From NCBI GenBank assembly GCA_005239655.1, contig SBBP01000140.1, positions 1 to 14,916 of the forward strand: DNA of 14,916 bases. Reading direction: 5' to 3'. Source of the DNA: Candidatus Microgenomatus auricola. GTDB lineage: Bacteria; Patescibacteriota; Patescibacteriia; UBA9570; XYC2-FULL-38-9. This document shows positions 1 through 7,973 of this stretch, one piece after another (within the stretch, counting starts at the first letter, position 1; the number at the start of each line of letters is the position of its first letter). A model generated the notes under the pieces. The model was given only the letters and a program-made list of their open reading frames with translations. It ran no database searches and was not told the origin of the DNA. Both the position numbers and the translations under genes were made by a program.

Positions 1-917
1 ATGGTATGTTGTAACCCTTCCTCAAATGACATTTGTGGCCGCCAATCAAGCTCGAGACGTAATTTGCTTGAATTCGTTGCATACCGGTGGTCTTGCCCAG
101 GTCGATCTTTACCGAACGTAATCAATTCGGGATCGGCATCCATATATTTCACAATTGCTTTGGCAAGATCCACAACGCTGCGACGTTTCCCTGTACCGAC
201 ATTATACACTTCACCGTCAGAGCCGTTCCGCAAAATGACATCAATCGCACGACAGTGATCGTGTGCGTAAATCCATTCACGAATTTGACGGCCTGTGCCA
301 TGCACAGTCACTGGTTTTTTCTCTAAAATGTTGGTGATAAACAATGGAATCACTTTTTCAGGATGTTGGTAGGGACCGTAAAAATTGCAACTGTGTGTGA
401 CAATTACTGGCGTTTGATAGCTTGCCCAGTACGAACGACAGAGGTGATCGGCTCCGGCCTTCGAAGCTGAATAGGGGTTGTTTGGCTTGAAGGGGGAATC
501 CTCAAAAAATTCGCCCTGCTCCACACTTCCATACACTTCATCGGTCGAAATGTGTATCATACGTGGAATCTTGTGCGTTCGGACTGCCTCGAGCAAGTTG
601 TGTGTACCAATAATGTCTGTTTCCAAAAACGCTTTTGGATACATGATTGAACGATCGACATGAGTCTCTGCGGCGTAATTGATGATTGCATCGATCTTGT
701 GCGTTGTGATCACTTCCTCAACCAGCTTCTCATCAGCAATATCGCCTTTGACAAAGGTGTAGTTGTGATGTGAGGCGAGGTCTTTGAGGTTGTCGGGATT
801 GCCAGCGTAGGTCAGTTTATCCAGGTTGACGATGCGGTCGTTGGGATACATCTCGAGCTGGTATCGAACCATGTTCGAGCCCATAAATCCCATTCCGCCG
901 GTGATGAGTATGTTCAT
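1..917 (-). CDS. rmlB: dTDP-glucose 4,6-dehydratase (RmlB/RfbB), 3' end cut by window edge
   Basis: Extended short-chain dehydrogenase that converts dTDP-glucose to dTDP-4-keto-6-deoxyglucose, the second step to dTDP-rhamnose and related deoxysugars; it acts in the cytoplasm. About 305 residues are visible. The NAD-binding glycine motif is TGGMGFMGSN (residues 6-15), the RmlB-type LDKLTYAGN is at 32-40, and the catalytic Thr-Asp-Glu lies in STDEVYG (124-130). The Tyr/Lys pair is in YSASKA (Y149, K153), with NFYGPYQ at 178-184. STDEVYG with LDKLTYAGN separates RmlB from UDP-glucose 4-epimerases. The ATG at 917 starts directly at the first beta strand. It lies 32 bases after the ahcY stop with no good Shine-Dalgarno, so it is probably co-transcribed as the last visible gene of the minus-strand operon. 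The remaining C-terminus, and possibly rmlA/C/D, would lie outside the window. The two methionines in the glycine motif replace the usual Ala and Ile. Confidence 0.93.
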   Translation of the reverse strand, partial: MNILITGGMGFMGSNMVRYQLEMYPNDRIVNLDKLTYAGNPDNLKDLASHHNYTFVKGDIADEKLVEEVITTHKIDAIINYAAETHVDRSIMYPKAFLETDIIGTHNLLEAVRTHKIPRMIHISTDEVYGSVEQGEFFEDSPFKPNNPYSASKAGADHLCRSYWASYQTPVIVTHSCNFYGPYQHPEKVIPLFITNILEKKPVTVHGTGRQIREWIYAHDHCRAIDVILRNGSDGEVYNVGTGKRRSVVDLAKAIVKYMDADPELITFGKDRPGQDHRYATNSSKLRLELDWRPQMSFEEGLQHT

Positions 918-949
918 AGTTGTTCAGGAGTCTTTCTCAAGTTACAGTA

Positions 950-2206
950 TTACGTCCCAATGTGCCACGATGTCAAGTACTCACGCTGTTGGCGAGTGAG
1001 ACTGTCGATTGAGAGGTGCATTGTCGCGAGCTTGAGTTTTGCAATATGGTCATCGACACTATCTGGTAGTGCGTAGACTCGTTTCTGTAATTTTCTGTAA
1101 TTTTTTGCAATGTACTCTGCCGCAAGTGCTTGATTTGCAAAACTCATATCCATAACAGACGCTGGATGACCCTCGGCAGATGCAAGGTTAATGAGTCTCC
1201 CCTCACCCAACACGCGAATACGTTTCCCACTTTTGAGAATATACTCAATGGTGTACGGCCGTACTTGTTTTCGCGAAACGGCCATTGCGCGCAATGCCTT
1301 CAGATTGATTTCGACATCGAAGTGTCCAGAGTTACAGACAACCGCACGATCTTTCATTTTCAGAAAGTGGTGTTTGTCAATCACGTGAATGTTACCGGTG
1401 AGTGTGACAATGATATCTGCGTGTACAACTGCCTTGATCATCGGCATAACCGTAAATCCATCCATCGTGGCCTCAAGTGCACGCAAGGCGTCGACTTCAG
1501 TCACAACCACGCGAGCACCCATTCCACGCGCACGTGTCGCAACCCCGCGCCCGCACCATCCGTACCCAGCGATGACAACCACTTTACCGGCGATAAGGGT
1601 GTTTGTCGCGCGTAAGATACCATCAATAGTGGATTGACCCGTACCATAACGATTGTCAAACATGTGCTTTGTTTTCGAGTCATTCACTGCAATTGCGGGA
1701 AAAAGTAATGCTGCAGATTTTTCCATGGCTTTTAAACGGATGACACCTGTTGTTGTCTCTTCGGTTGAGCCGAGAACTTCAGGAGCGAGTGATTTACACT
1801 TTCCATGCAGCAAGGAAACCAAATCTGCGCCGTCATCCATTGTGATGTGCGGTTTCGTTTTGAGCGCGGCATGTAAATGACGATAGTAGGTATTCCGATT
1901 TTCGCCTTTGATCGCGAATACAGGAATCTTATCGTATTTCACTAGTGCGGCCGCAAGATCATCTTGCGTACTGAGCGGATTGGAAGCCACAACAGTCACG
2001 TCAGCTCCACCGGCTTTGAGCGTTTTGGCAAGGACACCGGTCTCAGTTGTCACATGCAGACACGCAGCGACACGTAGGCCTCTGAGCGGTTTTTCATCTG
2101 CAAATCGCTTCCGGATTATGCGCAGCACATCCATTTGCGACTCGGCCCACTCCATGCGACGCTTTCCAGAAGTCGCAAGCGAGAGATCAGCTACATCATA
2201 CTTCAT
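950..2206 (-). CDS. ahcY: S-adenosylhomocysteine hydrolase (adenosylhomocysteinase)
   Basis: Reversibly cleaves S-adenosylhomocysteine, the inhibitory by-product of SAM-dependent methylation, to adenosine and homocysteine, using bound NAD. The 418-residue protein has the family motifs in order: HVTTETGVL (51-59), DDGAD (124-128), STEETTTGV (147-155), [11 protein letters not shown] (175-185), the NAD-binding GYGWCGRG (214-221), SGHFDVEI (293-300) and [16 protein letters not shown] (335-350). The C-terminus ends in a short SWHIGT tail like archaeal and Thermotoga enzymes, without the long KPxxYRY-type tail of most bacterial and eukaryotic forms. I start it at ATG 2206, giving [11 protein letters not shown]. 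An in-frame extension to 2350 would run back over the kinase gene and adds no family sequence. A weak AGAG lies 9 bases upstream. It follows the kinase gene after 25 bases, so substrate hydrolysis and adenosine removal look co-expressed. Confidence 0.95.
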   Translation of the reverse strand: MKYDVADLSLATSGKRRMEWAESQMDVLRIIRKRFADEKPLRGLRVAACLHVTTETGVLAKTLKAGGADVTVVASNPLSTQDDLAAALVKYDKIPVFAIKGENRNTYYRHLHAALKTKPHITMDDGADLVSLLHGKCKSLAPEVLGSTEETTTGVIRLKAMEKSAALLFPAIAVNDSKTKHMFDNRYGTGQSTIDGILRATNTLIAGKVVVIAGYGWCGRGVATRARGMGARVVVTEVDALRALEATMDGFTVMPMIKAVVHADIIVTLTGNIHVIDKHHFLKMKDRAVVCNSGHFDVEINLKALRAMAVSRKQVRPYTIEYILKSGKRIRVLGEGRLINLASAEGHPASVMDMSFANQALAAEYIAKNYRKLQKRVYALPDSVDDHIAKLKLATMHLSIDSLTRQQREYLTSWHIGT

Positions 2207-2231
2207 TTTGGTTTTCTCTAGTAAAAATAAT

Positions 2232-3176
2232 TTAGATTGGACAATTTTCGTTGAAATTCTCCTGATAACGCTTTGCAAATTGATCGTGTGTGTAGTGGTG
2301 CTCTTGTGTACCATAGACTTCAACCGCATAGGCGGCTGCGACTGCACCAAGTCTGCCGAGTTGCTCCACCGAACAGTTGCGACTCATACCGGTCAGCACA
2401 CCTGCACGAAAGGCATCACCTGCACCTGTCGGATCGACAACGTCATTCACTCGACATGCCGCGACAGATACACGATCTTGCTGCGTGCAGATTGTCGAAC
2501 CTTTGCTGCCGAGCGTTGTGATGAGCATGCCTACCTGTGATTGTATCTCCTTCTCCGCGAGTCCTGTGCGGTTCATGATCATCTGCAGTTCGTAGTCATT
2601 CGTGATAAAGACGTCTGCCCCACTGATCAATGTGCGCAGTTCGTCCGGAGTGAGGAAGGGAATCGTCTGACCGGGATCAAAGACATATGGAATGCCCATC
2701 TGCTTACATCCCTCACGGTAACGAAGCATGTCTGCTTTATTTCCAGCTGAAAGCACGACGATTGTCTTGTCTGACTGCTGCATGCTCGAAAGTTGAAACG
2801 TCGTTTCGCGAGCCATTGCGCCCATGTAGAATGCGGTAATCTGGTTGTCTGCTCTGTCGGTCATGATGTTGGCAACGGCAGTGAGCACATCGGAGTGCAT
2901 TTCGATATCATCTGTTGCGAGACCTCGTGCCAGTAGCGCTGCGAGATAGACTTCGGCATCACTGCCAACTGCGGCGACAATCCGAGGCATCTCACCCAGC
3001 AAACAAAGACTGTACGCAATGTTGCCTGCCGTTCCACCGTGTTTTTCTGTGAGCGTTTCAATATTGAACGATACATTCAGACTGTGAATTTTGTCTGGAA
3101 GAATATGCTCGCCAAACAACCCTGGAAAATCCATAATACGATCAAATGCCAGCGACCCCGTGAGAATGATATTCAT
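2232..3176 (-). CDS. PfkB-family kinase, probable adenosine kinase
   Basis: Ribokinase/PfkB-fold sugar or nucleoside kinase of 314 residues, most likely phosphorylating adenosine to AMP with ATP. The N-terminal signature GGTAGN is at 47-52, next to the substrate-binding region. The C-terminal PfkB signature DPTGAGD is at 248-254, where D254 is the expected catalytic base. The tail contains VYGTQEHHY (287-295), which resembles the GTQEW segment I recall from mycobacterial adenosine kinase. Position immediately upstream of ahcY supports adenosine as substrate, because its removal pulls the hydrolase reaction forward. ATG 3176 overlaps the TGA of the preceding small gene as ATGA, which fixes the start and suggests translational coupling; an upstream in-frame ATG at 3230 would run into that gene. 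Another PfkB substrate, such as a sugar, cannot be excluded from sequence alone. Confidence 0.82.
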   Translation of the reverse strand: MNIILTGSLAFDRIMDFPGLFGEHILPDKIHSLNVSFNIETLTEKHGGTAGNIAYSLCLLGEMPRIVAAVGSDAEVYLAALLARGLATDDIEMHSDVLTAVANIMTDRADNQITAFYMGAMARETTFQLSSMQQSDKTIVVLSAGNKADMLRYREGCKQMGIPYVFDPGQTIPFLTPDELRTLISGADVFITNDYELQMIMNRTGLAEKEIQSQVGMLITTLGSKGSTICTQQDRVSVAACRVNDVVDPTGAGDAFRAGVLTGMSRNCSVEQLGRLGAVAAAYAVEVYGTQEHHYTHDQFAKRYQENFNENCPI

Positions 3177-3364
3177 GCGCGTGTTCGATGAATGAAGAAG
3201 GAAAAAACCGCAAGTAGTATAACAGTCCAAAGAAAGAAATCAAGACGGATCACCGCAGATACCATTCCGGGAAACAGCAATTCCAACAGCAACGCGATCA
3301 AGTACCACACGAGGAAAATGCGAAATGCGGTTGGAACAAGAATGCTGGTCAGGTGTCGAAGCAT
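3173..3364 (-). CDS. Small hydrophobic protein, two predicted membrane helices, unknown function
   Basis: A 63-residue protein I do not recognise. Two hydrophobic stretches, about residues 12-31 and 42-58, are separated by a short turn with Pro32-Gly33 and a basic Arg40. The C-terminus is basic (HRTRA), which suggests it stays in the cytoplasm. Two points argue that the gene is real. It starts 4 bases after the stop of the upstream membrane-anchored gene, and its TGA overlaps the ATG of the kinase gene as ATGA. There is no Shine-Dalgarno, so initiation probably depends on ribosomes finishing the upstream gene. Placement suggests a membrane partner of the upstream anchored protein, but this is inference from location only. 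Confidence 0.68.
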   Translation of the reverse strand: MLRHLTSILVPTAFRIFLVWYLIALLLELLFPGMVSAVIRLDFFLWTVILLAVFSFFIHRTRA

Positions 3365-3368
3365 AGAG

Positions 3369-4865
3369 TTATTGAAAAAAACGTTTGCGGAGTCGGTTCA
3401 CCAGTGGCTCACGTGTGAAGACAAATTGAATGTCACGCACGGCGAGCAAAAAACGCTCACGATCGAGGCCTGGCGCGGAAAGGACAAATGTGAGGTGTTT
3501 GCGATCGCCGGACACACCGTCAAGAGTGAGCGTGCGTGACTGTGTTGAGATCGTTCGTGCCGTTTGCGGCGATGTATAGTTGCGATAGAGAATGGAGCCC
3601 AGCTCATCAATCTCGGTTCGCTCGTTTATATATTCTGTGTTTTTGTTTGGATCAAAAAACTGATCGCTTGCAAAGGCAAAAAATCCTTTTGCATCCAAGA
3701 TCAGGTCGTTGACTGGTAGTGTGATTGTTTCAACAACGGACCAGTCCGTATTCTCTGATAGCCACACATGTGGTGAATGAACTGTTTCAATGGGAACCGT
3801 CGCTTCTCCAATGACGACAGTCTGTAAACCGTTCGGATGGTCAGTTTGCAGTGTGAGTTTCCGACCGGAGAATTGGAGGGCGGTTGGGCTCGTTGCAGTT
3901 TCAGGAAAGACAGAGCGGTATTCTTCGTTGTTCATGATATACAGATGGTTGACCACAACAAGCTTGTGCTGATCTGACCGAATTTGTTCAATCACGATAT
4001 CGTTTGTTGTCGTCATGTCGATACGATAGGCTCCTTCAGGAAGATTCGGAACATCGACAATGATCGTTTGGCGACTGCTGAGCACACTTGTCGCTTCTGT
4101 AATGCCATCGTCTGGCAAAAGTTGATCAAAAACAGGTGTATCGCCTTGGTATACCGCAACACGAACGTCATCAACATTAAATTCACGATTCATATCAACA
4201 ATATCAAACTCGATATGGAGCGTTTCGTCTTTGATGTATGTCACAAAGTCGTGTGGACCACGCAGCTGTCGATCAATGGTGATTCCTCCATCCTCTGCGC
4301 TGTACGCTGGATCGTGATAGTCGATGGCCAACACATACTGATAGGTCGCAATGTGATGTTCAGGAGGGGATGCGAGAAATTCCTCAACTGATGAGTAGAG
4401 AGGCTCACGTTGTAACAATACAATCCCGTCGTTCGTTTCGGTGCGATTCCACGTGAGCAGCGCCTCGTCGATCACGCGATTTTCTAGTGGCTGCAGTGCG
4501 ACTGCCCATGGCTCACGAGATGTCACCAAGCCAAACTCTAGAATGGATTGGTCCGGATTGAAGTACTCCATGGTCACATCCACGGTGTCAAACGAACGTG
4601 GAACATCAACATCCATGTAGACTGGCTCACCAACAATGCGCTGGTAGACTTCGGCTGTGCGCAGATTCTGTTCGCGATCCAGTGCGCGGCCTCGTGGATA
4701 AAATTCAGACACCATCGGTGATTCGCCGCGAAAATCGTAGTGAACCGTGAGAGTTCCGGAAAGCGAAAAATAGCGAGCGAACGCCCAGAGGAATACGGCG
4801 ATCGGGATCAAAAAAATGATAGCCTTTGCAACTGGAATAACCTGTACTGGGTTGTGTGGACGCAT
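3369..4865 (-). CDS. Membrane-anchored extracytoplasmic beta-rich protein of unknown function (protein A)
   Basis: I do not recognise a named family. From ATG 4865 the protein has 498 residues. A short N-terminal segment is followed by one hydrophobic helix at about residues 13-32, with FLIPIAVFLWAFARYF near its end. The rest is about 460 soluble residues rich in alternating hydrophobic positions and short turns, as expected for stacked beta-sandwich domains facing outward. No catalytic signature or cysteine pair is visible. A mid-protein segment around GPHDFVTYIKDETLHIEF (residues 203-220) and LPEGAYRIDM (275-284) has counterparts at similar positions in protein B at the right end of the window. 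An in-frame ATG at 4898 would add 11 residues, but a promoter at 4905-4876 points to 4865. It is the first gene of the minus-strand operon. Confidence 0.85.
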   Translation of the reverse strand: MRPHNPVQVIPVAKAIIFLIPIAVFLWAFARYFSLSGTLTVHYDFRGESPMVSEFYPRGRALDREQNLRTAEVYQRIVGEPVYMDVDVPRSFDTVDVTMEYFNPDQSILEFGLVTSREPWAVALQPLENRVIDEALLTWNRTETNDGIVLLQREPLYSSVEEFLASPPEHHIATYQYVLAIDYHDPAYSAEDGGITIDRQLRGPHDFVTYIKDETLHIEFDIVDMNREFNVDDVRVAVYQGDTPVFDQLLPDDGITEATSVLSSRQTIIVDVPNLPEGAYRIDMTTTNDIVIEQIRSDQHKLVVVNHLYIMNNEEYRSVFPETATSPTALQFSGRKLTLQTDHPNGLQTVVIGEATVPIETVHSPHVWLSENTDWSVVETITLPVNDLILDAKGFFAFASDQFFDPNKNTEYINERTEIDELGSILYRNYTSPQTARTISTQSRTLTLDGVSGDRKHLTFVLSAPGLDRERFLLAVRDIQFVFTREPLVNRLRKRFFQ

Positions 4866-4875
4866 TTCGTATGGC

Positions 4876-4905
4876 AGTATACCCAACCTTGACTGCATTT
4901 GACAA
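4876..4905 (-). promoter_or_regulatory. Sigma70-type promoter of the minus-strand operon
   Basis: On the minus strand, TTGTCA (4905-4900) is followed after 18 bases by TATACT (4881-4876); each hexamer matches the consensus at five of six positions. Transcription would start near 4869, about four bases before ATG 4865, giving a near-leaderless message for protein A. It overlaps the plus-strand promoter at 4889-4917. Prediction from sequence only. Confidence 0.5.
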
Positions 4906-4917
4906 TATTGGCATAGT
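4889..4917 (+). promoter_or_regulatory. Sigma70-type extended -10 promoter of the epimerase/GT operon
   Basis: TTGACT (4889-4894), a 17-base spacer and CATAGT (4912-4917), with TGG directly before the -10 as an extended -10 element. Transcription would begin near 4924. A perfect 8-bp palindrome, CAATATTG (4903-4910), lies in the spacer and could be an operator. The element shares length and several positions with the promoter at 13696-13724. Confidence 0.5.
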
Positions 4918-4944
4918 AGTCGTGCTGTGAAGATAAAAAATGAT

Positions 4945-5895
4945 ATGCAGATATTGGTGACCGGTGCAGCCGGTTTTATTGGGTCACATGTTGTTGACGG
5001 TCTTCTCGAGAATGGTCACAGGGTTGTCGCTGTCGACAATTTTTCAGATTACTACAACCCTGAGTTCAAGCGGCAAAATGTGGCTTCAGCGTCTGGCAAT
5101 GATCAGTACACTCTCATTGAAGCCGATATCACCGACGTACTGGCAATGCGCCAACTGTTTCAAGCGCATAAAATTCAGATGGTGTTCCACCTCGCTGCTC
5201 AAGCTGGTGTGCGCATTTCAATCAAAAAACCGTTGCTCTGTCAGAAAAACAATGTTGAGGGAACGTATCTGCTGTTTGAACTGGCCCGCGAGTTTGGCGT
5301 ACAGGACATCGTATTTGCATCATCGTCATCAGTGTATGGCAACCAGGAAAAAACACCGTTCTCTGAAGACGATTCGGTCGACCATCCCATTTCACCCTAT
5401 GCTGCATCCAAAAAAGCTTGTGAGCTGATCGCCTATACCTACCACCATTTGTATCACATGAATATGATCGGCTTGCGATTCTTCACCGTGTATGGTGAAC
5501 GTGGGCGACCAGACATGTCGCCATATCTTTTTGCCGATGCGATTTTGCATGACCGTCCGATCACTCGTTTTGGGGACGGTTCGATGCAGCGTGATTTTAC
5601 GTACATCGACGACATTGTTTCTGGAGTCGTTGCCTGCACTGAGCGAAAGCTGGGATACGAGATCATTAACCTGGGTAATGCACATCCAGTCACACTGAAT
5701 GAATACATTGCGACGTTTGAACGCGTGACTGGGAAGAAGGCGATCATTGAGGAAAAACCGGTCCCACTTGGCGATGTGCGCCGTACTGCAGCTGATGTAC
5801 GTAAAGCAAAGCGTCTTCTTGGCTGGGAACCAACGACATCGCTGGAGGTAGGACTTACAAAATTTGTCCACTGGTTTAAAGCAAACCGCATGTAA
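4945..5895 (+). CDS. NAD-dependent nucleotide-sugar epimerase, UDP-glucuronate 4-epimerase-like
   Basis: Extended short-chain dehydrogenase of 316 residues acting on a UDP-sugar in the cytoplasm. It has the glycine motif TGAAGFIGSH (6-15), DNFSDYYNPEFKR (31-43), HLAAQAGVR (82-90), the catalytic Ser cluster SSSSVYG (126-132), and Tyr152/Lys156 in PYAASKKACE. RFFTVYGERGRPDM (178-191) and QRDFTYIDDIV follow. DNFxDYYNP, AQAGVR and FTVYGxxGRPDM are typical of UDP-glucuronate 4-epimerases (CapI/LspL/GAE group), giving UDP-galacturonate, though related epimerases on UDP-GlcNAc-type sugars share them. The C-terminal GDVRRTAADVRKAKRLLGWEP is the usual closing segment. I use ATG 4945, which begins the Rossmann strand; an in-frame GTG at 4927 would add six residues and cannot be excluded given the promoter position. 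It is the first gene of a three-gene operon. Confidence 0.88.
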   Translation: MQILVTGAAGFIGSHVVDGLLENGHRVVAVDNFSDYYNPEFKRQNVASASGNDQYTLIEADITDVLAMRQLFQAHKIQMVFHLAAQAGVRISIKKPLLCQKNNVEGTYLLFELAREFGVQDIVFASSSSVYGNQEKTPFSEDDSVDHPISPYAASKKACELIAYTYHHLYHMNMIGLRFFTVYGERGRPDMSPYLFADAILHDRPITRFGDGSMQRDFTYIDDIVSGVVACTERKLGYEIINLGNAHPVTLNEYIATFERVTGKKAIIEEKPVPLGDVRRTAADVRKAKRLLGWEPTTSLEVGLTKFVHWFKANRM

Positions 5896-5899
5896 CGTT

Positions 5900-6826
5900 A
5901 TGAAATACTCTGTCATCATTCCTGTGCACAATGAAGAACAAAATGTGGCGCCATTGCATCACGACGTTCTACACACCATGCAACAACTTGGCGAACCATT
6001 TGAAATTATTTTTGTTGATGATGGCAGCCACGATGGCACTGTCGCCAGATTACAGGAGCTATCACCGATTACAATCATTCAATTGCGCAAAAATTTTGGA
6101 CAGACCGCTGCACTGGATGCTGGTATTAAACACGCAACCGGTGAAGTGATTATTACTCTTGATGGCGACGGTCAGAATCCGCCAAAAGAAATTCCAAAAC
6201 TATTGAACGTGATGCAGACCGGCAACTATGATGTGGTGTCTGGCTGGAGAAGGAAACGCCAAGACCCACTAGCGAAGCGATTGATCTCTCGTGGAGCACA
6301 TGCCTTGCGTGGTGTCTTTGTCAGAGATCACATTCACGATTCAGGATGTTCACTCAAAGTCTACAAACGCGTCTGCTTTGAGCATCTGGACTTGTTTGGT
6401 GAAATGCACCGCTTCATCCCGGCAATGCTCGGCTGGTCCGGGTTTACGGTTGGCGAAGTGGAGGTGGAGCATCATCAGCGCCGCTTTGGAACAACGAAAT
6501 ACAATTGGAAACGTGTCATTAAGGGTTTTGTTGACATGCTTGGTATTTGGTTTTGGCGCAAGTATGCGAACCGCCCGTTACACCTGTTTGGAGCGCTGAG
6601 TTTCTTCCTGACAGGAATTGGCGGAGTGCTTCTGCTCTGGCTTTTTATCAAGCGAATCATCCTGCAGATTTCACTCGCGAACAGCAATTTGCCTCTGCTG
6701 TCTGTGTTACTCATCATTTTGGGTATTCAGTTTTTTGTCTCCGGAATCATCATTGACCTCAGTGTCAAACAGTATTTTAGCAACGGTCGCAGGTATTACT
6801 CAATTAAACAGGTTGATCGCCGTTAG
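5900..6826 (+). CDS. Family 2 glycosyltransferase, polyprenyl-phosphate sugar synthase type (DPM1/GtrB/ArnC-like)
   Basis: GT-A fold inverting transferase expected to load a sugar from a nucleotide donor onto undecaprenyl phosphate at the inner membrane face. It has 308 residues. The N-terminal strand is YSVIIPVHNEE, the first aspartates lie in FVDDGSHDGT (38-47), and the metal-binding DGD is in TLDGDGQNPP (86-95). The DPM-type central segment DSGCSLKVYKR (147-157) is followed by a basic HHQRRFGTTKY loop (191-201). Two C-terminal membrane helices, about 229-250 and 266-286, match the GtrB/ArnC layout. ATG 5900 is four bases after the epimerase stop, so the two are coupled; a longer in-frame start at 5864 would overlap the epimerase and is not needed. 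No Shine-Dalgarno is seen. The sugar it transfers could be the product of the upstream epimerase, but this is inference. Confidence 0.9.
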   Translation: MKYSVIIPVHNEEQNVAPLHHDVLHTMQQLGEPFEIIFVDDGSHDGTVARLQELSPITIIQLRKNFGQTAALDAGIKHATGEVIITLDGDGQNPPKEIPKLLNVMQTGNYDVVSGWRRKRQDPLAKRLISRGAHALRGVFVRDHIHDSGCSLKVYKRVCFEHLDLFGEMHRFIPAMLGWSGFTVGEVEVEHHQRRFGTTKYNWKRVIKGFVDMLGIWFWRKYANRPLHLFGALSFFLTGIGGVLLLWLFIKRIILQISLANSNLPLLSVLLIILGIQFFVSGIIIDLSVKQYFSNGRRYYSIKQVDRR

Positions 6827-6836
6827 ATGATTAGCT

Positions 6837-7973
6837 ATGCACATTCTGACGATCAACCATGAGTATCCACCTCTTGGGGGTGGTGGAGGTGCTGCGCACA
6901 AGGAGTTGATTGATGAATGGATCGCCGAGCATGATGTGCATCTCGTGACATCGCGTTTTCGTGAACTACCACCATCCGAAATGCATGGTCGGTTGCGCAT
7001 GGCGCGAGTCCACACGCTGCGAACGAAACAAGCGACGACGCATGGTCTTGCGCTGCTCCTTTTTCCCCTCATGGCAATGTGGCAACTCTGGAAATACCGA
7101 CGAGAAGACTACGATGTCTGTAATGCGCAATTTGCTGTTCCAGCAGGTATTGCCGGTGTGTACGCGAAGCGTCTTTTTGGAATACCTCTTGTGGTGTCAA
7201 TTCATGGTGGAGATATTTACGATCCTTCAAAGCGGTTTTCTCCTCACCGGTGGGCGCTGACACGTGCAGTCGTTCGTTGGGTCTTGCGTTCTGCTGATGC
7301 CATCATCGCACAATCACAGAATACTGTTGAAAACGCAAAACGACTGTACGGGATAGACACACGGATTCATATTCTTCCGCTCCCATACTCTTTGCATGCA
7401 CTGCAACCTCGAAAAAAAAACAACACCTATACCTACGTTGGTTTAGGGCGTCTTGTGAAGCGAAAAGCATTTGATGATCTCATCGCTGCGTTTGCAACTG
7501 TGCACGCACACTTTCCTGCAACACGGCTAGTCATTATTGGCGAAGGACCAGAGCGTGCACATTTAGAAGCGTGTATCGCAAACCACCGTGTCACCGAATC
7601 TGTGACACTCATGGGCCGCGTCTCTGAGGAAGAAAAATTCCGTATCCTGCAGGAGAGTCACTGTTTCGTTCTCTCTTCGCTGCACGAAGGATATGGCGTG
7701 ATGCTGCAGGAGGCAATTGAATGCGAACTTCCAATTGTGTCGACAAACCATGGTGGACAAACAGATTTTTTACGCAACGAGCAAAATGCCTTGCTGGTCG
7801 ACCCGCAGAACCCTGCGCAGCTTGCTCAAGCCATGGCGCGTTACTACCGCGATGCGAATCTTGCTCGAAAAATGTCTCTTGCCTCTCTTCAAGCGCTACG
7901 CATCTTCAATCCGAACGTTATCGCTCAAACGTACATCACCATTTTCCAAAATCTCTGCGTTCGACATTCATGA
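6837..7973 (+). CDS. Family 4 glycosyltransferase (GT-B, retaining)
   Basis: Two-Rossmann-domain transferase of 378 residues that would add a sugar from a nucleotide donor to a lipid-linked acceptor at the cytoplasmic membrane face. The acceptor-side glycine loop is EYPPLGGGGG (9-18). SIHGGD (121-126) sits in the N-terminal domain. The C-terminal domain begins with YVGLGRLVKRK (200-210), followed by IIGEGPE (233-239), the GT4 E-x7-E motif at E284/E292 (EGYGVMLQE) and the STNHGGQTD donor loop (302-310). ATG 6837 lies 10 bases after the previous stop without a Shine-Dalgarno. Nine consecutive A (7412-7420) followed by C code the inter-domain linker and form an in-phase A AAA AAC heptamer. The stop codon overlaps that of the opposing methyltransferase gene. 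Donor and acceptor are not predictable. Confidence 0.93.
   Translation: MHILTINHEYPPLGGGGGAAHKELIDEWIAEHDVHLVTSRFRELPPSEMHGRLRMARVHTLRTKQATTHGLALLLFPLMAMWQLWKYRREDYDVCNAQFAVPAGIAGVYAKRLFGIPLVVSIHGGDIYDPSKRFSPHRWALTRAVVRWVLRSADAIIAQSQNTVENAKRLYGIDTRIHILPLPYSLHALQPRKKNNTYTYVGLGRLVKRKAFDDLIAAFATVHAHFPATRLVIIGEGPERAHLEACIANHRVTESVTLMGRVSEEEKFRILQESHCFVLSSLHEGYGVMLQEAIECELPIVSTNHGGQTDFLRNEQNALLVDPQNPAQLAQAMARYYRDANLARKMSLASLQALRIFNPNVIAQTYITIFQNLCVRHS

Noticed and set aside
1130..1615. 161-codon open frame on the plus strand
   Set aside because: Lies wholly antisense to the strongly conserved ahcY coding sequence; its translation shows no domain and is rich in Cys, His and Thr as expected for a shadow frame.
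2207..2350. 48-residue N-terminal extension of ahcY
   Set aside because: Would overlap the kinase C-terminus and adds no family sequence; ATG 2206 gives the usual family N-terminus.
1908..2540. 210-codon open frame on the plus strand
   Set aside because: Antisense to the start of ahcY and the end of the kinase gene, crossing two genuine genes and their boundary; no recognisable motif.
3177..3230. 18-residue N-terminal extension of the PfkB kinase
   Set aside because: Would run into the 63-residue gene; the ATGA overlap at 3173-3176 and the family N-terminus [10 protein letters not shown] favour ATG 3176.
3192..4391. Plus-strand open frames opposite protein A and the small membrane gene (for example 3192-3539 and 3984-4391)
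   Set aside because: No domain or start signal; they are opposite a single uninterrupted gene with coupled neighbours.
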